Of a stretch of 64,000 nt of DNA, positions 30,001 to 39,414 are shown piece by piece. The translations under genes and the position numbers were made by a program. This stretch comes from Apostichopus japonicus (taxonomy: Eukaryota > Echinodermata > Holothuroidea > Aspidochirotida > Stichopodidae): NCBI RefSeq assembly GCF_037975245.1, contig NC_092580.1, positions 28,859,501 to 28,923,500 on the forward strand, given 5' to 3'. The notes under the pieces are model-generated. The model worked only from the letters and a program-made list of their open reading frames with translations, had not been told where the DNA came from and did no database searches. Position 1 is the stretch's first letter; each line of letters starts with the position of its first letter.

Positions 30001-32185
30001 TTTCAAGTCAAATCTACAATTCACGAAACAATCCTGTACAATTTGCTAAATAAGCTCGTAAATCGTTGGATGTATAATATGTGACTAATGTTTTTGGTGT
30101 TACTAATGTTAAATGTTTATACGTACAATATATCAGCACATGACAAACGTTTCAAATGATTGTATTTATGGTTCAAAGTTGTCTCATTTAAAATCACATC
30201 CTTCCTTCCTTATTTTCTGTTTCGATATTTGCTGCATGACTATTCACATTCAGGAGAAGTGACGCCATAAGCGTTTTAAGAAAAACAACCTCCTTTTCCA
30301 TTCTAAAATAGTTGAAGAAATATTTTTTTTTAAATATCGCTTTAGAACAAACATCAAATCCACACCTCACCCCCTGTTTGTTTTTCTTGATAGGGAGGAA
30401 TGTATATTTTCCAACTATTTGATTCTTACGGAGCCAGTGGTTTCTGCCTACTATGGATTGCTACTTGGGAGTGCGCAGCAGTTGCCTGGGGATACGGTGT
30501 GAAAAAGTTTTATAAAAATGTCTCCGATATGTTGGGTTTTACTCCAGGCTGGTATTTCCCAGTTTGTTGGGTCTTCGTTTCGCCAGTCGTGAGTTTTGTA
30601 AGTATTTTTATAATCTTTTTCTTGTAATGTCTTTCATTCAGGAAGAATTTGCTTCCAATTTAAAAAGCCAATCACAAACCTGTTACATTTTGATCTCATT
30701 TCACTGTGGGCCTTCGCTGTATTCCAGATCCACAATGCACTTGTTCGCACAACTAGATCGATAATTACAAGAACAATGAAAAAACAAAACTCTTTTGCTA
30801 ATTCCCCGTTTTTATTTTAGCCAGATTTTGAAAATATTCGGCAGCATTTATATTACTTAATATCCATAATTATTCTTGCTTTTTCCTTTGTGTATGTATG
30901 TAGCTATGATGGTATGTTTTACGGTTAAATAAATTTCAGCATACTTATCTCGCAATAATAAAATAAATACATAAATAATAAGTAAATCAAAAGTGGCAAA
31001 GAACAGACACGAATGTGAAGACTATGTCAAAGGTCAAAAGGACACCGACACTGGAATTTTTCCGTTACGTTTAATGTTCTATAATTTATGCAACAGTTAA
31101 TGTCAAAGGTCAAAGGACATCAACACTGGAACTATTCCGTTTCGTCTATATGTTCTATAATTGATGTAACAGTTAATTTACAGATTTGTTCGTTTTGCAG
31201 GGTATCTTCCTGTTCAGTTTGATTGATTATCAACCTGCTACTTATGGCGAAGACTACTACTATCCCGTCTGGGGCAACATCATTGGTTGGATCTTGGCTA
31301 TCATTTCAATGCACTGGCTACCATCTTACGCCCTCTATTTGTTCTTGATAACTCCGGGATCTCTCAGAGAGGTAAGCAATATTAGAAATTGCATCACGTT
31401 GCATTTTTCTTTTACCCTGTGTACTAGGCTACATTATATAAATACAAATATACGATTCATCAAATGTTTCTTTTTGTAAATTCGTTTTAAATACCCAGCA
31501 TAACCAGTTTTAATAGTTGATGTCCCAAACAAACGTCTACTTTTAATACAAGAATCGGGGCGATCACACTCCACCGATAGTGATTATATGAATTTATCGA
31601 CCATTACGTAACGTTTTTTCTTCCTTCCTGATGACATCTCATGAATGGCTTAGTAATAGAGATGGGCTACTTATAGCGGTGACGGAACTCTGTTGTAAAA
31701 TTTAAAAAATAAAATAAAATATGAATTAAAAAGTTGAAAAATGAGGGGAAAAAATGTATTTAAAGTACAAATTTCTTGAAAAACACAACAACACAGAAAA
31801 CCAAACCTATAATACATTGTAGCCACTGCATGCACAGATGATTTATTGTGTTGGAACATTTTGCGATAACTTTGTGGTTTGCCCCCTCGAACATGCCGGA
31901 ATACACCATTATACTTGCGCCCCCCCCCCCCCTCCTTCGCCTCTGGTTATACGCCAAAGATTTCAACCTTTTGTACCTTTTGCTCCTCAGCGCTGGGATA
32001 TTTTGAAGCAGCCTACAATATTCCCACAGGACGATAGTGCCGCGGTAACCATTTCCGTTACAAATTCATCCGAAAGTGGGTCGTCGACGAATGTATCCAA
32101 ACCACCTACTTACTCGAGCGCCACCGAACATGAAGCTTACGAGAACACAGCTTTTGAAAAAGAGGAAGAAAAAACGCAATTTTGA
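3584..32185 (+). CDS. Gene A: complete SLC6-family Na+/Cl- coupled transporter, 12 coding exons, 639 aa
   Basis: Joined exons: 3584-3800, 22010-22141, 25313-25568, 26126-26258, 27069-27203, 27688-27791, 28119-28243, 29331-29443, 29849-29983, 30394-30597, 31201-31371, 31991-32185. All introns are GT-AG and the total is 1920 nt with one open frame. The product is a plasma-membrane symporter with 12 membrane segments, taking up a small amino acid or osmolyte with Na+ and Cl-. Seen: TM1 core around G56-L-G-N-V-W-R-F-P64; chloride-site residues Y79, Q299, S303, N335 and S339; an EL2 cysteine pair (C157, C166) and an N-glycosylation sequon (N184-G-S). Gly56, where monoamine transporters have Asp, points to an amino-acid-type substrate. 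Leu53 sits where GAT1 has Tyr60, so GABA is not assured. Asn403-Thr404 replace the usual Asp-Ser of the Na2 site. The length is normal for the family. The start is the ATG ahead of a typical charged N-tail. The exact substrate is unknown. Confidence 0.95.
3837..3893. repeat. (TA)n microsatellite in intron 1 of gene A
   Basis: About 28 uninterrupted TA units starting 37 nt after the exon 1 donor. Confidence 0.95.
7035..7411. mobile_element. hAT-type MITE, 377 bp, nested
   Basis: The ends are cagtggcggagc and its inverse, a TIR style known from hAT elements. They are flanked by a perfect 8-bp duplication cgcggcgg (7027-7034 and 7412-7419), the hAT target-site length. It is non-coding and carries one copy of the 'agcgccacca...ggttggcgcg' module found in the surrounding element. 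Confidence 0.8.
7809..7985 (+). repeat. Two tandem copies of the ggcgcg/agcgtacaag module
   Basis: Copies at about 7809-7902 and 7914-7985 share agcgtacaag, aaattttggcc, ctcccagatcgct and ggaaatg. Related single copies lie at 6393-6448 and 7098-7190. The open frames on both strands here follow from the repeat and do not resemble known proteins. Confidence 0.75.
8543..18736. other. Intron 1 of gene A, middle part, no gene recognised
   Basis: AT-rich intronic sequence. Small repeats only: TA tracts near 10045 and 10160, a CA-rich stretch (about 12660-12725), (TTA)n near 13376-13405, (TTAG)n at about 14152-14172, and (TA)n at 15549-15592. No exon-like or transposon-protein frame is apparent. 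Confidence 0.6.
15549..15592. repeat. (TA)n microsatellite
   Basis: About 22 TA units in intron 1 of gene A. Confidence 0.95.
18741..19827. repeat. Minisatellite, about 18 copies of a 60/61-bp unit
   Basis: The unit contains acctccatgtataccacaat, acacaatacttacag, a variable TA-rich spacer and taccgtaggct. Copies up to about 19320 are 60 bp (one or two are 59 bp or internally altered). From 19321 on, an extra T (cagttatatagt) makes them 61 bp and nearly identical. Each older unit has gaggta facing tacctc, a small hairpin. Because 60 bp is 20 codons, open frames appear on both strands; they are not genes. Confidence 0.95.
19828..22009. other. Intron 1 of gene A, last part
   Basis: No gene recognised. 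It contains a CA-rich stretch (about 21104-21132) and a pair of imperfect inverted 14-mers (gaccgagga at about 20940 and tcctcggtc at about 21081). Confidence 0.5.
22010..22141 (+). CDS. Gene A exon 2: TM2
   Basis: Residues 73-116 plus split codons. Begins with the family G-A-F-L-I-P-Y motif, whose Tyr79 corresponds to the chloride ligand Tyr121 of SERT, then TM2 and the G-G-I-T-V-W stretch of the first intracellular loop. Acceptor ctttgcag, donor G|gtaaag. Confidence 0.95.
23592..23758. repeat. Compound TA/TATC/GT microsatellite in intron 2 of gene A
   Basis: About 130 nt of TA with interspersed catata steps, then a GT tract. It produces spurious Ile-Tyr open frames on both strands. Confidence 0.9.
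24970..25075 (+). repeat. Degenerate tRNA-derived SINE head
   Basis: An A-box-like segment (tggtcgaatga, from 24978) and a B-box (ggttcgagtcc, near 25027) are about 50 nt apart in intron 2 of gene A. The head resembles the one at 26755-26818. It cannot fold into a proper cloverleaf, so it is not a tRNA gene. Confidence 0.5.
25313..25568 (+). CDS. Gene A exon 3: TM3 and extracellular loop 2
   Basis: Residues 117-201 plus two bases of codon 202. TM3 contains the conserved C-T-Y-Y-I-V-I segment (Tyr132-Tyr133), whose tyrosine contacts substrate in SLC6 proteins. EL2 follows, with L-P-W-G-D-C157, C166 (the usual disulfide) and the sequon N184-G-S. Splicing to exon 4 gives F-W-D202, where most relatives have F-W-E. 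Confidence 0.95.
26126..26258 (+). CDS. Gene A exon 4: end of EL2 and TM4
   Basis: Residues 202-246. Contains the short S-S-G-I-E linker, R219-W-E, then TM4 and the [11 protein letters not shown]246 end of TM4, the standard landmark before TM5. Acceptor tgtttcag, donor AAG|gtcagt, phase 0. Confidence 0.95.
26700..26818 (-). mobile_element. tRNA-derived SINE-like element carrying a hammerhead-like motif
   Basis: On the - strand the A-box (TGGTCGAGTGG, 26810-26800) and B-box (GGTTCGATTGC, 26768-26758) are followed at once by a hammerhead-like segment (26754-26713). It lies antisense in intron 4 of gene A. Outer ends and target duplication were not identified. Confidence 0.6.
26713..26754 (-). 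ncRNA. Hammerhead-ribozyme-like motif (type I layout)
   Basis: Read on the - strand: stem I strand CTTCGC; core CTGATGA; stem II GT(A)CC/GGAC closed by AAAA, with one bulged A; core GAAA; a very short stem III ending in GTC; stem I strand GTGAAG. Stem I pairs over 6 bp with one G-U. All invariant core blocks are present in the correct order. Stem III (ACCGGT) is only 2 bp within one molecule but self-complementary, as in minimal hammerheads thought to act as dimers. Confidence 0.65.
26949..27039. repeat. (TA)n microsatellite before exon 5 of gene A
   Basis: About 90 nt of nearly pure TA ending about 30 nt upstream of the exon 5 acceptor. Confidence 0.95.
27069..27203 (+). CDS. Gene A exon 5: TM5 and EL3
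   Basis: Residues 247-291. TM5, then the family signature R265-G-V-T-L-P-G-A-G and the extracellular G-I-Y-F-Y-M segment. Both ends are phase 0. A (TA)n tract lies about 30 nt upstream of the acceptor, but a pyrimidine-rich stretch remains between them. Confidence 0.95.
27688..27791 (+). CDS. Gene A exon 6: TM6
   Basis: Residues 292-325 plus two bases. V-W-I-D-A-A-T-Q299-I-F-F-S303 is the canonical TM6a with two chloride ligands, followed by the unwound S-x-G-x-G segment and S-Y-N-K-Y. Donor AT|gtaagt, phase 2. Confidence 0.95.
27957..28020. repeat. A-rich simple repeat (aaaat/aat)n
   Basis: Runs of aaaat and aat units in intron 6 of gene A. Confidence 0.85.
28119..28243 (+). CDS. Gene A exon 7: TM7
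   Basis: Residues 326-367 plus one base. TM7 carries N335 and S339 (Asn368 and Ser372 in SERT), which complete the chloride site, then [11 protein letters not shown]. The donor AAG|gtttgt is weaker than the others but keeps the frame and matches the junction in gene B. Confidence 0.92.
28348..28672. mobile_element. hAT-type MITE copy 1, in intron 7 of gene A
   Basis: 325 bp, flanked by the perfect 8-bp duplication gagtattc (28340-28347 and 28673-28680). It is homologous in inverted orientation to 52491-52805 along its whole length (shared taggaagcttcc, gaccggtc/cacaccggtcatatca, cagttctccatcaaagg and ggctcctat blocks). The left end is expanded into a poly-G run. No coding capacity. Confidence 0.85.
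29121..29150. repeat. Poly-G cluster in intron 7 of gene A
   Basis: G10, TT, G7, T, G10 in 30 nt; could form a G-quadruplex on the coding strand of the pre-mRNA. Confidence 0.8.
29331..29443 (+). CDS. Gene A exon 8: EL4 and first part of TM8
   Basis: Residues 368-405. Starts with G-P-G-L and the EL4 A-Y-P segment, then TM8 ending L-G-M-N403-T404-Q405. Asn403 lies where GAT1 has Asp395 and SERT has Asp437, the Na2 ligand. Donor CAG|gtacgt, phase 0. Confidence 0.95.
29849..29983 (+). CDS. Gene A exon 9: end of TM8, IL4 and TM9
   Basis: Residues 406-450. F-A-V-V-E410-G matches the conserved F-x-x-x-E-G after TM8, followed by the D-x-F-P intracellular helix, a basic loop (K-L-R-E-H-R) and TM9. 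Acceptor tctctacag, donor GAG|gtgtgt. Confidence 0.95.
30394..30597 (+). CDS. Gene A exon 10: TM10 and start of TM11
   Basis: Residues 451-518. [12 protein letters not shown] opens TM10; W-G-Y-G-V-K-K-F-Y and M-L-G-F-T-P-G-W form the following loop; then TM11 begins. Acceptor cttgatag, donor TTT|gtaagt. Confidence 0.95.
31024..31176. repeat. 76-bp tandem duplication in intron 10 of gene A
   Basis: Two diverged copies (31024-31099 and 31100-31176), each starting atgtcaaaggtcaaa and ending with the caacagtta/taacagtta block. Confidence 0.85.
31201..31371 (+). CDS. Gene A exon 11: end of TM11 and TM12
   Basis: Residues 519-575. Contains D-Y-Q-P-A-T-Y before TM12, then P-G-S-L-R-E575, the standard end of TM12. 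Both ends are phase 0, with a strong donor GAG|gtaagc. Confidence 0.95.
31991..32185 (+). CDS. Gene A exon 12: cytoplasmic C-tail and stop
   Basis: Residues 576-639 and TGA. Starts R-W-D (a common SLC6 post-TM12 motif), then a Ser/Thr-rich tail containing A-Y-E-N-T-A-F and an acidic end. The last residues, T-Q-F, fit a class I PDZ ligand pattern. Acceptor cctcag, 58 nt after a run of 13 C. Confidence 0.95.
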   Translation, partial: RWDILKQPTIFPQDDSAAVTISVTNSSESGSSTNVSKPPTYSSATEHEAYENTAFEKEEEKTQF

Positions 32186-32244
32186 TTTGAAGAGTTAATT
32201 AAACAATATACAAAAAAAAGGAAAGGTAACAACAGTCAAACAAC

Positions 32245-32250
32245 AATAAA
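32245..32250 (+). terminator. Candidate polyadenylation signal of gene A
   Basis: AATAAA 60 nt after the stop codon in A-rich sequence. This would give a very short 3' UTR; later AATAAA copies exist, so the true site is uncertain. Confidence 0.4.
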
Positions 32251-32681
32251 AGGAACCAAACAGATTTGGTGTAAAAGAATATCAAAGCATATATATACGG
32301 GTGGACTTTTAACTCAGAGTTTGCGCCAAAAAGTGTCATTTTGTTTTTTTATGTCAAGTTATATAGGCCTTATTTTAATTCGACAATACAGAGACGATAT
32401 GGCATACAATAATGCCAACAGCATTGGAGGGCTGAGCGAAGACTAAGTCAAAACCCAGTCTGTGTAAAGCCAATGAGAGATATATACTTGAAATACTAGA
32501 GATTTTTGTTACTGTAAACGTGAGTTCATCATTCCTTTAAAAAGAACGGCATCGTTCTTACGTCACTGCGATGCTGATTTGATTGCCGTGAATACGATCT
32601 TTTTAATAGAACGAACGAGTGTTCTTATTCGAAATTCGACGTGTGGAAATGCGTAGATGCGCGAGCGCGTGGAACTGAAAG

Positions 32682-32682
<1 letters not shown>

Positions 32683-32749
<67 letters not shown>
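32683..32749. repeat. (TA)n microsatellite
   Basis: About 33 TA units downstream of gene A. Confidence 0.95.
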
Positions 32750-32752
<3 letters not shown>

Positions 32753-35700
32753 TGTGTATATATATACTTCTGTAGGAATATCAGCAAAGTGTGTTTAAGT
32801 AGATGAGTACAATGACTGAGGTATCTGTAATAGACCAAAAATATACACCTACCATTTATAGCATCAGAAAAAGATTTCTGGCAAGATAAATATATTATAT
32901 CAATATAATTGAAATTACTTCAATTTTAGTTAAGTTCAAGTGGTTAAGGAGTAAGATGGCTGGACTAAGTTTCACCGGCAAAATAAACAACAAAACCATT
33001 TTTGTTAACATTTTTGGTACGAATACTTCGGTGTATTGAAAATGAAAATGTTCCAGATAAAAAAAAGATGGGATATCATGGATTCACCATTGTGCCTGAA
33101 TGCATTACTGCTTCATACATGGAAAACTTTCATGTTTACTCGAATTATTATGTTAATGTAAGGAGGACTGGTATGCCGTTCATTGAAATGGATTGGTAAT
33201 TGGAGGGGGGTTGATGTAGAGGGATAAGGGGGGGTGGGGTAACAGTGGATGAGAGAAGGAGACAGAGTGTATAGGGGATGTAGTAAGGGAGGCGGGTAAT
33301 TTTCTCAATGGTTAGTAATCATCACGCTCTTAATCTAAAAAAATTGAAAATATCAATTTTTCTATCTGGGTTTTCACTCTATACTACGCAGAATAAAATT
33401 TGGCCAATTTAGCTCCTATAGATCGTAAAAGCACTAACACGTGGAGAAGTTAAAGTGACAAGGACGTCACACTTTTATAAGAGCGATAGTCACTCCTCTA
33501 AAAGAGCGAAAACACCTGAGCACTCTCAAAGAGTGAATTTCTTTGGAATTAAGAGTGTATAGGTATAATGCAAACATTATTTGGGGTTTCCTCTCTCCTT
33601 TACTTTTGTGGATATGAGAGAATAGAGTGGCGTTGTTCAAATATTATTATCAAGAGGACATTGAATAAAAAGAAGTCCATCGCCTGTAGTCATTACAATC
33701 AGATCTTCCTGCCATAAGTTAAGGCAAGTGTAAATAAAATTGTAATAAAAAATGTACATAATTATACATTCAAATCGAGAGAAGAGTTCATTTCAAAACG
33801 AGAAGAAAATCAATCGATGTAAAATGAGTTCTTTATTTTTTTTATTTAAAAAGTTTAACAAAACGAAACAAAAGAGATAATATTGTATTGTTTCTGTAGG
33901 ATTATTTTTGGGTAATAGCTTGGTAACAATAATTTCAGAGGATGATATTAATCATGCACTAACATGTCGTATGGATTGACAAGTGGGCGTGTCCATGGTA
34001 ATGAGGATCATAATAGTTAGAAGGTCATATTTTGAATTTGCAAAATTAAATAAGGTGTAAAAGAAGTTTTTTCAAGTGTAAAGCTTAACGAATGCCGTTT
34101 TCTTGTTTGAATTGAGTTCATGTGGGGTGTGTGGATAAGAGGGGGGGGGGGGTGGTAGCCGGGCAAACAAACGTAAATGTATATTAGATGGCTAAACATT
34201 TGATGCATTCGACGTTAATCCGACAATTTTCCCATTTTGGCTTCAAAGTTATTCCCTTTTAATCGTAAGTGTAATTCATTGTTGCTTATTTCAATCATTT
34301 CAGGCAGAACCACTGTATAACACAATATTTATAGTAATTTTCCCGTTGAACATATTGACCCATGTTTTGTGACAATGAAATTGGCTCCGAAGTGAAAAAA
34401 GAAAGAAATCCAAGGTATTGAAGTTAAATTTCGAGTTTCATTCTGTTTGGATAATTAGTTATTTCATTAATATCGCCACCAATATTGAAGTATATGTTAC
34501 CGTACTACACAACGTAAACTAATGTTGTTAGTATGTATGGTCCACAGTCAAGTTCTATTATTCGTACAGTAGGGAACGATACAATTTTTGTTGGTTTTTC
34601 GAAGTTCCAGTACCAAAGTAGTTCAACATCCATTGTTTTATTCAAAGAATGGAAGCCTTTGTTTCTATTATATATATTAACATTTCTTTCCCTTTCTTTG
34701 TATAAACAAAAATGACGTAAATGTATCTTTTCAAATAAACTAAAATAAAAGAAAAGCTGTTTAATTAATCGAATCGAAAACTCCACACATATAACCAACC
34801 ATGTATTTGGACTATGGTGAGAAAGTGAGAAATGGAGGTAAAACGGGGAAATATCTGTCTTTGGGTACAAAAACAGGGACGTCGAGAGAAGTGGGGGGGG
34901 GGGGGGAGGGGCAGGGGAGAGGATCCAAGCGAGGATGGGGAGAATTAAGGGGAGGTCTTTTCTGTTGACTATCGTCCATATCATGTTCAATACAACACTT
35001 TTCCTTTTTTTTAATTTTGATTCTACGTTTTAGTATATTTACTGCGTTGTAAATATTTTGTCACAAATATATTGTGTTCCAAATGGCAACTTTGAAGCAG
35101 TTTAGCTTAAGATATGCCGTCTGAACTAGGATCAACACCTAAGCACGCCAAATAAATTTAACAAAAAAAAAGAAGATATATAATAATATAGTTTTATTGA
35201 TTTTAGCCGAACTGTCTGCATTGCTAAGCGTATATAGCACCTCTTTACTGCGGCCTGTATTGTAAGATCTTCCAATTCAAAGGAAGAGCTTCTCTTGTTC
35301 AAATCTTCGAGGAAAAATTGCTTGAAGAATAAATATCCATGATAAAAAGAAAGAAATATTTCTTGAGGATTGGATTAGCGTTTTATTTTCAGATCAGCTG
35401 GATTAACAGTTACTATTCATTGTACATCATGTATAATATGACAAAATGATTAATAATCTTGAAATTTATGAAAAGAGAATTTTGTTAACATTTTTCGTTT
35501 GCTTTATTTTGCTTTATTTTAAATACAATGGTAAAGCAAATACAAAAAAAAGGTAAAAACAATATAGTTAATCAGTCTTATCGTGTGTCATTTTGTTTTC
35601 TGTCTTTTAACTAAAATATTAAGAAGTGAAAGAGGTACTGTACATAGCACTGTACATAATAACCATACATAACTGTACGTATTAACTAATAGATAGTTAA

Positions 35701-36929
35701 AATTATTAAAATTAATATTTGACGATAGCGTCCCATTTAGCACATGATATTCGAACAATGCTGTCAGAATAAAGCAATACCTTCGAAAATGTTTGTGGTT
35801 TATTCTGAAGGGATAAAACATCACAAAACTGTCTCAAAGTTGTCAGAAATATTTTCAAATATCATGTTAAGCTTTCCCTTAAACCAGATATACAATATGG
35901 CGAACGTGTGTCTATACTGAAAAACCCTGTCATTTCTTTACGCAGATGGAGCGTAATCGTGACGTCATAATTTGTTGCTTTGTCACAATATGCAATAAAA
36001 TAGGGTGCGTTTGTAGGCAAAAGCTTGTTGCCCTTGGTGATGCATAACCAAAATTCAACATATACATAGGCCCTTTAATATTGAGGACGCTATATACTAT
36101 TGTAAAATTTCCATTGGGAAACGGATTTAAATTTTAAGACTCTTGCAGCATATTTGACAGCATTAAATATTTGCTAACTTTATGCAATCTGTGATTAGGA
36201 TATCATAATATTAGTTAACTTTATATGCTCTGGTTTCTGGTACCAGGCAAACAGAAATATAATTATTGATAGACGACAGGTATATAATTAAAACAACATA
36301 CTAACATCTGTTCTTTAAATGATATATTTAACATGAGCTGAGTATAGGATGTGAGGGAACGTTAAGGTTCGCATAGCCCATGTAGGCTTAACCGTTCGTT
36401 TTACATCTGTAGGCAACTTACAGACCCTGCGCTACTATATTAATCGTTTCAAAACCACGAAATAAACCTGAATTCCTTTTTAGAATCCTTTAAAATCCGT
36501 GTACTTGAATAAATTTTAATTGTAAGTGTATTTGCTATAGACTAGACCAAATAACGGAAGTGGACAGTGACCCGGAAGTAAGGTCAGGTTTTCAGCGGTA
36601 ATAGTAACGAGCTTACTTTGTATCGCGGATGGTGCAGTGTGATTGTAGGGCGAAGACAGGTAAATATTTTCGCTCTTCGTTTCACAAACTTAGAAGGTAC
36701 TTTTCCAGATAGCTCCGAGCGGAGCGTAAAAACACAAAACAACTAGAGCACCAATGGCGCAGATCTAATAACCTATATATTCTAAAGTCTAAACCATGCC
36801 ACTGGAGAACGCCATGGATTGAAATAAGTTGGAGCCCTGGTACCCATATAAAGAAACAGTATTTTTAAGTGCATATCTATAGTGAACACTGCACAATACA
36901 ATCTTTAGAAAGCTTTGTAGTGTTTCTCG

Positions 36930-37818
36930 GATAATAATCCGTATTGACCCCTAGGTGACCCTTGACCCATAGTTTGTGTAAAAACAATACACACGATTCA
37001 TTATGACAAACCCTTTTAACTGTTCAATAGTTACATTGCACAGCAACATTTGGACGCAATCGGACATCAAATGAAGCAGGAAGAGATAAATGAATGAATG
37101 AAATTGACGTTTTGACCATTGGTTACCTTAATTGACCTTTGACATTTAGACCACTTCCCCAGGATCATTGTGCTGATGTTTCATATCAGGATATAGGCAT
37201 TCCTGCTACATAGATTTCAATCGGAAATGACTCTTATGTGCATTGATTAATATATGCCCTACAAAATGACCCATCAGACGGTACAGTAGCTCATACCAGA
37301 AGGAGCAAATGCTAACAGTGATCTATTTTTACCCCAAATGACTCCTAAATGACCTTACAATTCCCGAACATGACATTAGAGCCACTTCCAAGTTTGAAGA
37401 AGATCTATTTATATTTGAGGGAGAAGAAGCATTGGTGGTGTATTTTGAAACAATGGCCCCCAAAGACCCCTAAATGACATAGTATGACCTTAAATCCTGA
37501 ATACCATGTGTGCCACTACTTAACGATTACTGTGAACAAGTTTCAAGAAGATCCATTGCTATTTGTGGGAGGAGAAGCGTTTTTGGTATTTTCAGACAAT
37601 GACCTGTAGTGACCCCTACATGACCTTTGACCAAACATGTTCACCCACAACTGATGGCCCACCACCCAGTGATCATCGTGACCGACTTTCGTAACAATCC
37701 GACATACAATTTACGCATAGGATAAGTTTAAGCAATTTTGAATAGATAAGACTAACAGATAGACAGACCGATGTCGATTGCCAATAGCTCACACCAGCGT
37801 GCTCTGCTGGTATGAGTT
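36930..37818 (+). repeat. Diffuse repeat with tgaccccta/tgacctttgacc units
   Basis: Several 150-220 nt degenerate units each combine a gacccctaaatgacct-type phrase with 'gaagatcyat', 'gggagaagaag' and related phrases. It ends in a hairpin: agctcacaccagcg followed by gctggtatgag (37783-37818). I associate this architecture with echinoderm genomes from memory. Confidence 0.65.
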
Positions 37819-38569
37819 AAAAACAGCCATAGCGCCACCACCTCCGTTTGAGCCATAGTCAGCCAAAAATGTGGGGTTCTCCTTTTCCCCCCTCCCCAAT
37901 ACTTAATTACCACAAGATGTCTGAATGTAAATAAAAATAAAAGGCAATTGAAATTTTATACTTTGCAGGTTTGTAGAGGTTGTGTTTCTTTACATGTTAA
38001 CACCACACGTAGTTATAATGTTGGAGCAAAACATCGTACGCAAGTCGACAATATATCGGTTTTGATTTGGTGTTAATGAAGGGTAATGGACCCCATGGCT
38101 CAGGGCCCCCTGTAACGAGACACAAGAAACCATAAGATATTTTCACCAGACTAATCTTCCAGACGACGTCATGTGTTCTCAGTCTGCGTTTGCTAGCCGT
38201 GACTTTCACGTGTACAGAAAGTGAAGAAAGGGTGTTAGCCTGAGTAAACACACCAGACGGCTCTGTACAAGGTCGTCAGAATGCCAGTTGGTGATATCAT
38301 GCCCACATCTGCTTCCATAAATCAAACACATACGAAGCATATGTGCAAATGAGTTATACAGATTTGATAATGGTTTTAGAGTTCAATGCAAACCGTTTCC
38401 TGTGTAACTGCGGTGCATGTGTGAGAACGGGGGGGGGGGGGGGGGGGTAAAATTAAGCTGTTCACCGTTCTCCTGTTTAGAACACGGAGCTGGCTGAACG
38501 AGACTAATGTTGAACCAGCCTTTATCGCCACATGATGTTACTTCATAGTAGTTACATCCATTTGTCTTT

Positions 38570-38880
38570 GACCTATGTTGACCATAAATGACCTTTAACC
38601 CCCAAAAGGAACAAAAATTGATCTTGTATTAAGTAAGGTGGATCTGCCTACCACGTATGAAGTTCATGCGTGCTTCCCTATGTGAGTTATCGTGTTAAAG
38701 AAAGTTTTCAGACTCTGACATTTGACCTCCTTCAACTTCGACAGATTCTTGTACTTTTTGAGTTACCACATTTACAACTAGGTTTTTAACCAGGGAGTTG
38801 TTATGGAACAACTCCCTGGTTGCACATATACACAGACACACACCATCACCAACGCATAGGTTCCATTTTGACTTGGGCAA
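38570..38880 (+). repeat. Interspersed repeat of the gacctttgacc/ggtggatctgc family, copy 1
   Basis: Shares with 43240-43680 the ordered blocks gacctttgacc, aaggtggatctgc, tatgaagttca, gagttatcgtgt, ttttcagactctgac and catcaccaacgcatagg. It contains a perfect 15-nt hairpin (38788-38802 against 38807-38821, loop atgg). Confidence 0.75.
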
Positions 38881-39220
38881 AGAATCAATAATAGTTAACA
38901 CGAAATTACAACAAAAAGACACCACTGACAACAGAAAATGTAAAAAGATGATACTAACTCTTTAATGATCTGGCTCATCAATGAAATATAGCCACAATAG
39001 AACATTTAAAAACAGCTGTAAATCATGTGACTTTCCACATATAACATTTGTTTCTCTTCACATGTAACGAAAAAGAAAAGGTCGGTCTTACGCAAAGGAA
39101 CAAGCCACTGCAAACTGATGCAAACCTTGAAACAATAAAGTTAGAGATATATGGTTCGTGACATTACGAAGCTTACACAGATCCAACCATCGTCATTGGT
39201 CTATGAAATTCGAGATACTT

Positions 39221-39414
39221 TTTAAGAAAAAGTCGCCCAGGATAGAACTTGGGCACGAAACCAACGTACCGAACGACTGATCCGCTCTCAACCCCATGGC
39301 AGTCCCCTTGCATCGGGACTGTGACTGTGTGATCATCGCCGGGTGTGCATCACCATTCCCCTCGAAAGAGAACAGATATCACACATGATCTCAGCCAAAA
39401 GGCCGAGAAGCGAC
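39221..39414 (-). pseudogene. U2-snRNA 5'-end / tRNA-like composite element
   Basis: On the - strand from 39414, the first about 50 nt match the 5' end of U2 snRNA (tcgcttctcggccttttggc, then gatcatgtgtgatatctgttc). The match includes the region around the branch-site recognition sequence, with changes there, and then stops. At 39285-39226 a tRNA-like part follows: a 5-bp anticodon stem GTACG/CGTGC with a 7-nt loop, a gttctatcc B-box-like segment, a T-arm with one mismatch, then TTTTT. It is not a functional U2 gene. Confidence 0.6.

Larger units (their letters stand above)
32186..36900. other. Intergenic sequence after gene A
   Basis: No gene recognised. Includes the 3' UTR of gene A, (TA)n at 32683-32749, G-rich stretches (33200-33260, G12 at 34141-34152, G14 at 34893-34906) and AT-rich sequence. 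A 161-codon open frame on the - strand at 34505-34990 spans a poly-G tract and looks fortuitous. Confidence 0.6.

Noticed and set aside
34505-34990. 161-codon open frame on the - strand
   Set aside because: It crosses a poly-G tract and low-complexity sequence, has no recognisable domain, and lacks splice or codon-use support.
39221-39290. A functional tRNA-Thr gene on the - strand
   Set aside because: The anticodon arm is good, but the T-arm has a mismatch and the D-arm and 5' acceptor strand do not form normally; better explained as a SINE-like tRNA relic.
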